Assembly: GCA_009731375.1 (NCBI GenBank)
Contig: BJOX01000054.1
Location: 673,985 to 700,834, forward strand
Origin: Paulinella micropora
Lineage: Eukaryota; Cercozoa; Imbricatea; Euglyphida
Reading direction: 5' to 3'
Length of the DNA stretch: 26,850 nt
In this document: piece by piece, positions 9,693 through 19,300 of the stretch
Position numbering within the stretch: the first letter of the stretch is position 1
Layout of the letters: every line of letters starts with the position of its first letter
The notes under the pieces: model-generated
The model's database searches: none
Seen by the model: only the letters and a program-made list of their open reading frames with translations
Told to the model about the DNA's origin: nothing
Position numbers and translations under genes: made by a program

Positions 9693-9750
<58 letters not shown>
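9692..9750. repeat. (TA)n array inside an intron
   Basis: About 58 bases of alternating TA lie within the predicted intron 9669-9824, just after its donor. Confidence 0.9.
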
Positions 9751-9751
<1 letters not shown>

Positions 9752-10710
9752 TTTGTTTCCATAATGTGATTTTCGATTCAGTTACTCAGTATTAGTGTGA
9801 CATATAATTTTCTTTCTGCTTTAGTAGCTGCTCTTCCTCGACCTCGGGCTGGGCAGCCTGCTGCAGGTGACAGGAGCCGCCGCCGCCGCCGCCGCTTGTC
9901 CACGAGCGACGAGGATGAGGAGGATGAGAATTCCTCATCTGAGGAGGCAGAGGAGGATACAAGAGAAAGAGCTTCAGGTCACAACCGCCAGCGCCAGCGC
10001 ACTAGTACTGCAGCGCAGATTGAAGTAGAGAAGAAAAAAAAAGAAATGACACGAAGAGAAAGAAGAATGAAAGTGATTGCTTGCCCGGCGTTGTTGATAG
10101 GTGGCGGTGATTCGAATAATGCGCAGTCGGAGAATGTTCATGTTGATGATCAAGCTCATGGGCAGGTGAGTGAGCAGCAGCTGCAACAGCAAGCTCTGAT
10201 CGACTGCGATCGCGAGGCAGGTGGTCACGAGACCGGTGCCAGCGAAGTTGGTTCGATTGATCCAGCTGCTGATCTTCCTGCTGTAGACACATTCATAGTG
10301 TTTGAGTGGATAGATTACGAAAATCAGAATAATCTTAAAAACACAAAGCAAAAAAAGTGAAGAACTTTAGCTTTGGAAATGTTACCCACGTGGAAGTAGA
10401 CGACGATGATCCAGCTCTCGAGTCTACAATTCATGTGAACATATGGGGTCATCCACCTGGCTCCAGCCAATACACAGGTGAGTATTTACCCGCTTGGCTA
10501 TGTGGTGACGCGGAGAAACAATCCATGTATAACCCAAGCACTGAAGCTGAAGAATACAAACTATGGGAGAAACTTGTATTAGCATGCAACATCATTTCCC
10601 TTGATGTTTCTATGAAGTCATCTGGACAGGGTGATGAATCGTCTCTACTTATTCAGGAAAACAATCAAAAACAGATAAAACAAGATTTAATAACATACAA
10701 TAACACTTGA

Positions 10711-11676
10711 AACTTCCTGCTTCAGGAAGCAATCTGCATCGCCTCAGCTTCCTTTCAGTGTCAAATCGCCTCAACGTGTAGATAACTATATTTTAATTTA
10801 AAATACTAATTTATAAGTTTTAGTAATATTTTAAATGAATTATTAAATAGAATATTCAATTCTGATTAATATTATTTCATAAATAATATAGTTACAATAT
10901 TTGATTTATTCAATAATTACGTTGTAAATATTAATATTGTAATAATCTTATTTATTTGCTAGGATATATACTTAGTACAGGTTTGGTAGTTTGGTCGTGA
11001 AAACACAACTATTTTAAAATGACATCGCCTCATACTAAGACTGCATGATTAAGTTAATACTGCCACTAGAGTGGCAAAGTGTAGTGTCCACTGTATCACT
11101 AAATACTGATTAAGTGTAACACTAGTGTAATTAGTACTATCAGTCCTTATGACAAATCAAACTACCATCATGATAGTAACGGTAACTCCTGATAACGTCG
11201 GAAATGAAATCTGAATCACTTGTATATAATGACATACTTACCGTTCCGGTCTGTCTGTTATCCTTGGTCTGGAGATTCAAGTGACGGAGTCCCTACTTGA
11301 AAGTTAGGTATTCCTCAGTCTTCATATCGTTAGTACAGTTATTGGTTGATGATTAAATATCGCAATATCGTAACATAAGATAGAACTTTCAAGTTTATAC
11401 TAGTTAATAACAAGTTGAGATGGAACTTTTTTATAAAAAATAAAAAATTTATAACAATTTCAAGTGTGTTAAATTCATAATGTCACCAGGACAGCGCCAA
11501 ATGTCCGTCTCCGATGATCAAATTTGTCGACTTTTTGGGCACAGTGTGATATTTTTAGAGCTTTCTGGGTAAATTGAGGGAGCCGGCCCAACCATTGAGA
11601 AGATTTCTGGGTAAAATGAGGAGTCCGGCCCTTGCAAGGAATTGGATTAGATTAGATAAGGAGTGACCTGTAAAGT
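10711..11676. other. AT-rich intergenic sequence with small palindromes and a short duplication
   Basis: No convincing gene is present. Visible structure: a perfect inverted repeat at 11061-11076 (tgccact/agtggca, 2-base loop), a palindrome acactagtgt near 11117-11126, and two copies of a segment of about 29 bases at 11562-11590 and 11604-11632, each containing tttctgggtaaa and ccggccc. Confidence 0.6.
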
Positions 11677-11773
11677 GTGAATTATGGTTGGCACTCCCTT
11701 CACAAGTTCACATCGGACCAAGTAAATTTCATGTGCATTCTGAATAGCATGGACAAAAATGAGAAATTCCGTG

Positions 11774-12085
<312 letters not shown>

Positions 12086-12360
12086 NNNNNNNNNNNNNNN
12101 NNNNNNNNNNNNNNNNNNNNNNNNNNNNNNNNNNNNNNNNNNNNNNNNNNNNNNNNNNNNNNNNNNNNNNNNNNNNNNNNNNNNNNNNNNNNNNNNNNNN
12201 NNNNNNNNNNNNNNNNNNNNNNNNNNNNNNNNNNNNNNNNNNNNNNNNNNNNNNNNNNNNNNNNNNNNNNNNNNNNNNNNNNNNNNNNNNNNNNNNNNNN
12301 NNNNNNNNNNNNNNNNNNNNNNNNNNNNNNNNNNNNNNNNNNNNNNNNNNNNNNNNNNNN
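12086..12360. other. assembly gap (275 N) inside the GT array
   Basis: A run of N with GT repeat on both sides. The true array length is unknown. Confidence 0.99.
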
Positions 12361-12404
12361 GTGTGTGTGTGTGTGCATGTGTGTGTGTGAAAGAGAAAGA
12401 AAGA

Positions 12405-12436
<32 letters not shown>

Positions 12437-12478
12437 AAGAGGGAGGGAGAGCGATCGAGAGATCGAGAGAGAGAGAGA

Positions 12479-12522
<44 letters not shown>

Positions 12523-12702
12523 GAGAAAGAGGAAGAGGCAGAGAAAGAGGAAGAGAAAGGAGAGAGAGAGAGAGAGACTTCGAGAGAGAGAGAGAGAGAG
12601 TGAGTCTCTCTCTCTCTCTCTCCCTATATAAATATATATATTGTGTGTGTGTGTCTGCGTGTGTGTGTGTGTGTGTGCATGTTTGTGTGTGTGTGTGTGT
12701 GT

Positions 12703-12750
<48 letters not shown>

Positions 12751-12840
12751 AAGAGGAAGAGAAAGAGAGAGAGAGACACAGAGAGAGAGAGTGAGAGAGA
12801 TGAGAGAGAGAAAGAGGAAGAGACAGAGAAAGAGAAAGGA

Positions 12841-12877
<37 letters not shown>

Positions 12878-13374
12878 TCTACGAGAGAGAGAGAGAGAGA
12901 GAGAGACTCCTACGGACGAGAGAGAGAGAGAGACTCTCGTAGGAGTTTCTCTCTCTCTCTCCTCTCTCTTTCTTTCTTTCTTTCCCCTTCTCCTTCTCTC
13001 TCTCTCTCTCTCTCTGTCTGAGTGTATGAGTGTGTATGTGTGTATGTGTCTGTGTGTGTGTGTTATGTGAGTATGTGTGTGAGTGAGTGAGTGAGTGAGT
13101 GAGTGAGTTTGTGTGTGTTTGTGTGTGTTTGTGTGTGTTTGTGTGTGTGCGAGAGAGAGAGGAAGAGAGAGGAAGAGAGAGAGAGAGAGATGAGAGAGAG
13201 ATAGAGAGAGAGATGAGAGAGGGAGAGATGATAGAGTGAGAGAGTGAGAGAGAGAGAGAGAGTGAGAGAGAGTGCAGAGAGAGAGATGAGAGAGAGTGTG
13301 TGTGTGTGTCAGTGTCTGAGTGTGTTTGTATATGTGTGTGCCTGTGCCTGTGTGCCTGTGTGTGTGTGTGTGTG

Positions 13375-13405
<31 letters not shown>

Positions 13406-13551
13406 GTGTGTGTGAGTGAGTGAGTGAGTGAGTGTGTGTGTGTATGTGTATGTGTGTGTGTCTGTCTGTTTGTGTCTGAGTGTCTGAGTGTCTGAGTGTG
13501 TATGTATGTGTGTGTGTTTGTGTGTGTGGGCACGAGTGTGTGTGCGTGTGT

Positions 13552-13584
<33 letters not shown>

Positions 13585-13613
13585 GGGGGGGGGGGGAGGG
13601 GGGGGGGGGGGGG
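12361..13613. repeat. compound GT/GA/CT microsatellite block
   Basis: Alternating stretches of (GT)n, (GA)n and (CT)n with GAAAGA, GAGT and TCTG variants. GA-rich DNA at 12390-12935 turns into CT-rich DNA at 12948-13015, with an inverted pair actcctacg (12906-12914) and cgtaggagt (12938-12946) at the switch. The block ends in a G homopolymer next to the 10-N gap. The open frame of almost 650 codons on the minus strand across 11729-13672 is entirely repeat plus N. Confidence 0.95.
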
Positions 13614-13623
13614 NNNNNNNNNN
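13614..13623. other. assembly gap (10 N) after a poly-G run
   Basis: A ten-N placeholder follows about 40 bases of G. Both the gap size and the homopolymer are probably unreliable. Confidence 0.95.
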
Positions 13624-13832
13624 ACGACGTGGTCAGCTGATTGAGTCGGAACTGACAGTCACATTTAATCAATCAGATTCTAGTATTAATTATAACTGTA
13701 TAATAGCGGCCGCGGCGACAATTATTATTGTAATAATATCTTGAGTCGATTTCAACTTAGTCATTGATTTTTTGACTGACCATTCCCCAGTTTGTCAGAT
13801 GCCACGTTCAGACTGCCGCAAACTGCCGCAAC
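13624..13832. other. unique sequence without a recognisable gene
   Basis: About 210 bases of unique sequence. It includes a NotI-like gcggccgc near 13708 and no supported coding or RNA feature. Confidence 0.4.
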
Positions 13833-13901
13833 TTTATATATATATATATATATATAATATATATTATATACACATATACTTCATATATATATATACATAT
13901 A

Positions 13902-13949
<48 letters not shown>

Positions 13950-13972
13950 CATTATTATATTATTATTATAAT
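13833..13972. repeat. (TA)n and (ATT)n arrays
   Basis: TA dinucleotides (about 13833-13900) are followed by an ATT trinucleotide array up to the SINE-like element. Confidence 0.95.
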
Positions 13973-13973
13973 G

Positions 13974-14242
13974 GACACCGTGATAGCCCAGTGGTCAAGT
14001 TCTACCATCTGAGCCCTGTCGCCAGTTCGATTCCCGTCGGTGCCACCAGTATTTTCATTGAACATACCGGTCTATTTCTGGACCAGTATTTTCATTGAAC
14101 ATACCGGCCCGTCTGGAAGTGTTGGAACTGCCCTTGCGGGGGTGTCATTAGAGCTTATCGTCAATTCTTCGTACTCCCCTCACGGGTGAGACGATGGAGG
14201 CGCATGTGCAGAAATGCATCAGCCATTGACAGAGAGGCACTA
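13974..14242 (+). mobile_element. tRNA-related SINE-like element
   Basis: The first 75 bases resemble a tRNA. An acceptor-like gacaccg (13974-13980) pairs at six of seven positions with cggtgcc (14038-14044), and is followed by A and CCA (14045-14048). A box A match (tagcccagtgg, 13984-13994) and a box B match (gttcgattc, 14025-14033) lie 41 bases apart, as in Pol III type 2 promoters. The D arm carries about three extra bases, so this is not a working tRNA. A unit of about 37 bases beginning accagtattttcattg is duplicated in tandem (14045-14081 and from 14082), then about 120 bases of unrelated body lead into an ATT repeat, a common kind of SINE tail. Target duplications cannot be seen because both flanks are ATT repeats. 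Confidence 0.6.
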
Positions 14243-14311
14243 TATTATTATTATAATTATTATTATTATTAATTTATTATAATTATTATTATAATTATAA
14301 TTATTATTATA

Positions 14312-14381
<70 letters not shown>
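14243..14381. repeat. (ATT)n and (TAG)n arrays
   Basis: Interrupted ATT/AAT repeats to about 14344, then about twelve TAG units. They may be the expanded tail of the SINE-like element. Confidence 0.9.
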
Positions 14382-14918
14382 TCATTATTTTGAAGTTTTT
14401 AAGTTTTTAAACAAATAGTACAATATTGTGTTGCCGGCTTCGGCTCGGATCAGCGATCGCTTCTCACCAAATTATATAATATATATATCACTTATATAAA
14501 GAGTGTGTGCGTTAAGTGACTGAGTCTTCAACAGTTTAATTAACTATAGTACTACAATATATCATAGATAAATTAATTAAAGGATCATGATGATTAATTA
14601 AATAAAATCATGAAGATGATCAGCGGACTCGACCACTGAGTGACCTAAGAGATATTAATATGCTCACCTTATCATCATGAATGATGCCGTCATATCCTAT
14701 TGATATTAATAACTTTCAGTGAATACGGACTGAGGCTGAAAGTATTAATATCCTGCTATCAAGTTATAGCATCGGATCAATAGTATGATTATTAATATTG
14801 CATGTTACATAAGATTTCGAGTCCGGCTGTACACGGCAGAGCGGAGGTGTAATAGATGTATTAATAGTTAGTAGTGTGTTTTAGCCCGCAGTGTATGTGT
14901 ACCTGAAGCAATGAGGGG
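14382..14918. other. unique intergenic sequence with recurring TATTAATA
   Basis: No gene is supported. The octamer TATTAATA occurs at 14653, 14704, 14743, 14790 and 14859, at spacings of 51, 39, 47 and 69 bases. The sequence ends at a long G then C homopolymer beside the next gap. Confidence 0.4.
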
Positions 14919-15775
14919 CGGGGGGGGGGGGGGGGGGGGGCCCCCCCCCCCCCCCCCCNNNNNNNNNNNNNNNNNNNNNNNNNNNNNNNNNNNNNNNNNN
15001 NNNNNNNNNNNNNNNNNNNNNNNNNNNNNNNNNNNNNNNNNNNNNNNNNNNNNNNNNNNNNNNNNNNNNNNNNNNNNNNNNNNNNNNNNNNNNNNNNNNN
15101 NNNNNNNNNNNNNNNNNNNNNNNNNNNNNNNNNNNNNNNNNNNNNNNNNNNNNNNNNNNNNNNNNNNNNNNNNNNNNNNNNNNNNNNNNNNNNNNNNNNN
15201 NNNNNNNNNNNNNNNNNNNNNNNNNNNNNNNNNNNNNNNNNNNNNNNNNNNNNNNNNNNNNNNNNNNNNNNNNNNNNNNNNNNNNNNNNNNNNNNNNNNN
15301 NNNNNNNNNNNNNNNNNNNNNNNNNNNNNNNNNNNNNNNNNNNNNNNNNNNNNNNNNNNNNNNNNNNNNNNNNNNNNNNNNNNNNNNNNNNNNNNNNNNN
15401 NNNNNNNNNNNNNNNNNNNNNNNNNNNNNNNNNNNNNNNNNNNNNNNNNNNNNNNNNNNNNNNNNNNNNNNNNNNNNNNNNNNNNNNNNNNNNNNNNNNN
15501 NNNNNNNNNNNNNNNNNNNNNNNNNNNNNNNNNNNNNNNNNNNNNNNNNNNNNNNNNNNNNNNNNNNNNNNNNNNNNNNNNNNNNNNNNNNNNNNNNNNN
15601 NNNNNNNNNNNNNNNNNNNNNNNNNNNNNNNNNNNNNNNNNNNNNNNNNNNNNNNNNNNNNNNNNNNNNNNNNNNNNNNNNNNNNNNNNNNNNNNNNNNN
15701 NNNNNNNNNNNNNNNNNNNNNNNNNNNNNNNNNNNNNNNNNNNNNNNNNNNNNNNNNNNNNNNNNNNNNNNNNNN
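14919..15775. other. G/C homopolymer and assembly gap (817 N)
   Basis: About 20 G and 18 C lie directly before N at 14959-15775. The homopolymers are probably a contig-edge artefact. By comparison with the right-hand LTR, the gap should hold most of the 3' LTR, including the duplicated 237-243-bp unit. Confidence 0.9.
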
Positions 15776-16396
15776 TTTTTTTTTCGGCAGTATGTCAAGA
15801 ACAAACGTTCAAATAATAAAAAAATACAAGCAACGTGGTGCTGTAGTACGATTCCCCCTTTGATCTCCTTCTTCTTCTTATCATTATCATTATTATTATT
15901 ATTACTCACAGGGAGATCGTAAGTACATTGTCTTTTTTAATGACATACCCTTGTATAAGGCGGATATCCTATGATATAGTATTAGGGGGCCAGTCCTAAT
16001 AGCTATATCCGAAGTCGAGGTGTATGTACCCGACCCTGCGATATACCGACACAAGTAGAGATTGACCGTGCTCAGGTACGACAGTATATAATCTATCGTA
16101 AAAAATAATTTAATGAAAGTTTCAGAGAACATTTCATTTTCGAGAACATCATCCCAGGACTTGGAAAGGGTCATACCCGGGAACACCATCGCTCAATACA
16201 CTAGCGATCCCCGTATACGGTGTAGTATCATCGTCGATCGACCTTTCGCACTCGTATGTTGCGATCGAATGCCAAGTTATATCACTGAGTCTTTTTAATA
16301 TTCATATTGATAACTGATGATGCATGATCAAATCATGATACGCCGTGGGCAATCAATCAGTTTATTTGAGACGCATAAAGAAAAATAGTTTCTTTG
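15776..16396 (-). repeat. 3' LTR, right-hand portion (left part lost in gap)
   Basis: 15776-16039 matches 26561-26850 nearly base for base after 15906 (one G/A difference seen), with small length differences in the T run and the ATT microsatellite before that. The sequence from 16040 to 16396 has no partner because the window ends. The upper LTR boundary and the polypurine tract lie somewhere here but I could not fix them. Confidence 0.75.
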
Positions 16397-19300
16397 TCAC
16401 TGCCTTCGTCGTCTGGCGCGGATTTCTTTGCCTGGTGGAGGACCACCAACAAAAGTCAGATCGAACTTTGACTGTTCGAGAATGTCCCAGATCTTATTAG
16501 GGATTCCGCCCAACGATAATTCAAAAGGGACATCAAGCACTCCTCTTGGCAGTGTCTGAATGGTCCACGCAGTGTAATCCTTGTCTCTGGGAGTAATTGT
16601 ATCATCCCATGTCTCGAGACTTTTTGCGTCTTTATATACTGGCAGATAATGTCTTGCCTTTGGATCCTCAACCGGGTCCATACTTCTCCAGAACTGGAGT
16701 ATCGGTTGTACTATCTTTGCGGCTGATGATATTTTGAGTGTCCGTGTGACACGCATCTGTCGTGGGACCGCCACGACCCGCATCAAGTATAAGTCTGAGA
16801 GAGTGTCATCAGCGACATGTTGTTCCGCTGGTCTCATCAGATAGAAAACATTTTTCACCCATGCGATGGTTGCTATCGCATCGCCTTCCTTCCATCGCTC
16901 ATGGACAATCTCAACGTTGCCCGCGTTTGGGTCAGTGTCCGTCCCCTCCTCCTCCTGGTGGACGTCCTTTGATCTCATCGACCTCATCGCCTTCCTCGGT
17001 TGGTCGTTGATAAGATCATTCCGCGCTCTCCTTAGCTGCGCCTCTGTGATCTTCTCCTTCTTTCCGCTATGCTCTCGCGGAGACTTGGACTGAGTCCCCA
17101 CCGCGCTTATGCGGTCAGTCTTCTCCTTGCTGTCCACCTCACTCTCCTCCTTCTCAGCTATCGGTGCCCGATAAGCATCGTCTTGGTCTATGCCAGCCTC
17201 CTTGTGGATGGGCGGCACCTCTTTGAAATCATCCTTCATCCGTTTTAACGCCTCCTCAACGGATTCATCTTCCAGTAAGAAGGGATCATACTTAATCAGC
17301 CTTCTTACATTCACAATTTGCACCTTCCCTCTACCCCTGATCTTGTAATTCAGAGGTCCCGTCTGTTCCATAATCTGATAAGGTCCTTTCCAGTGAGTGA
17401 ACAGCTTAGAGCTGACTCCCTTCGGGACTTGAGGATGGTACAATAGTACAATATCCCCGACCTGGAACTTGATCTGATCCAAGTGCGCTTGTCGCACCCC
17501 TTCAGCATCAGTCTTTCGGCGCTCCGCCTCTCTATGCGCCCTGACTATTTGTTCCGCCTCCATCTTCACTCTAAGTCTCATCCCAAACAACTCATCCGCA
17601 TCCGCCCAAGTGTCTTTTGGGTGAAGGAGCGAAGTCGGGATATCAGGCTCACGCCCATATACTAACTGATATGGCGAGATTGAGCTCTTCGAGCCTCCTA
17701 ACGCCGTAGAGGGTAGACAGTTCATTGCAAACGCAAATGATGGTGCTGCCTCGACCCATGCTCTTTGATTCTCCTTCTTCGTGCAATACATCTTTAGCGA
17801 GGCTTTGAGGGGTCTGTGTACCCGCTCGATTTTCCCATTTGCTCGCGGGTTATAGGCAGTAACATATTGCCATTTCATCCCGTAATACTTAGATAGTTTG
17901 TCGATGACCTCGTTATTAAAGTCCGAGCCTCGATCAGAACATATCTTTCTTGGTACTCCGATCTGTGAGATGATCCTATCGATCAGCGCCTCGGCCGTCG
18001 TCTTGCCGGTAACGTCTTTGACAGGGATGATCCACACATAGTTGGTGGCTCTGTCAATAGCCGTAAGGAGGTATTTGTAACCATCCTTCGATTCTGGGAA
18101 AGGTCCCACATGATCAATGTGTATAAACTCAAACATCCCCGCATGAAGAGGAAATTCGCCAATCAGGCCGAAATTTGCCTTCAGTGGTGTTTTGTTTATC
18201 TTGCACGGGATGCATGCATCCACCGCCTGATCTATCTCCTCCTTCATCTTCTTCCACCAGAATCGCCTCGCTACGAACATATGAGTTCGTTGTCGACCCG
18301 GATGCGCCAAAAGTGGGCAATTGTGGGCTGCGACAAATATAAATCGTCTCAGACTCTCCGGTACCCAAAGGGTCCATTTGTCCGGCTGTGACGCATAGCG
18401 ACCGTGAAGGCCCTTGTACCACAGTAGACCATCTCTCCATCCCATCTCCTTCATCTGATCTTTGATCGCTTTCGTCATCCGTAGCTCATCCGGGTTCTGA
18501 TATAACTGTATCAGTTCTTTAAACTCCGGATCTTGAGCCTGTTGTTGCCTCCATGCGGTAGGCGAGGCTATATGGATAGTACCATCTTCTAGCCGTACCC
18601 CGATTCTTTCCGGGTCATCGTCTAGGTCACTTCTCCGCTCTTGAGGAGGCTCCGCATAAACTTCCTGCGTCTCCTCTTCCTCTCTTATGTTCGCCTTCGC
18701 ATTCTCATATACCTCATAGGACCACTCAGCGTCCTCCTGGGTATGTAGCTCACAACATATCCCGTGATCCGGGCCTTGTGGACTGTACCGTAGACCTGTG
18801 CGGTCATATCGGACTCCACTCGCCATCTCCATCGCCTCAATGTGGCTGACCTCATACACCTTGTCAGTGGACAAGTCTTCCATCTCCACCGTGGACACCA
18901 ACGCCGATACTTCTGAGTTAAACTCTAGCCTAGAGAGGCTATCAGCGACCACATTTCGCTTTCCCGGTAGATGGACCATTGTAAAATCGAAACAAGACAA
19001 GAACGCTTGCCACCGCGCCAGCCGTCCCGTCTGTTCATGATTCATCAACCATAACAGGTTATGATGATCAGTTCTGACAGTAAATTGAGGTCCTCCCCAC
19101 AAATACTCTCTGAGCCTCTTGAGGGCCCATACTACCGCCAACGCCTCTCTTTGCCTTGTGCAATAGTTTCTCTCCGCCGCACACAACTTCCTACTAATAA
19201 ACATGATTGGGCGTAATTTCTTCTCCTCATCCTCTTGTTGTAATACAGCCCCAATCGCAAACTTAGATGCGTCTGTATCGACTACGAATTGTTTCGTAAA

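Larger units (their letters stand above)
7943..10710 (+). pseudogene. 3' part of the decayed transposase-like gene (possible RNase H-fold transposase)
   Basis: A frame continues from the TTAA through 9668. It is broken by TAA at 8075-8077 and 8198-8200, after which it is open for almost 500 codons. A 156-base intron (9669-9824, GTATAT donor, TA repeat inside, acceptor ctgctttag) joins in frame to an exon rich in Arg, Ser and acidic residues. At a run of seven A (10350-10356) the frame shifts by one and coding-like sequence goes on to 10710. A good donor (cacag/GTGAGT at 10478) suggests a further intron. Features include CLCGMC near 8478, LTLDFGGIYDSDG near 8755, IFRGDTCNDFRG near 9040, RHAYGLTDSALALLN near 9150 and CQPC near 9574. 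The spaced acidic residues in hydrophobic strands suggest a DDE/D nuclease core, but no named superfamily was recognised. The frame on this side of the piggyBac is one base off the left side. Confidence 0.5.

Noticed and set aside
13974-14048. Functional tRNA gene
   Set aside because: Box A, box B and CCA are present, but the D arm has extra bases and the T stem pairs poorly, so it is called SINE-like.
14919-14958. G-quadruplex or GC-rich regulatory element
   Set aside because: Pure G then pure C beside an N gap looks like a contig-edge artefact.
14881-15909. Open frames spanning the 817-N gap
   Set aside because: They consist of homopolymer Gly/Pro plus N; the region is LTR and gap.
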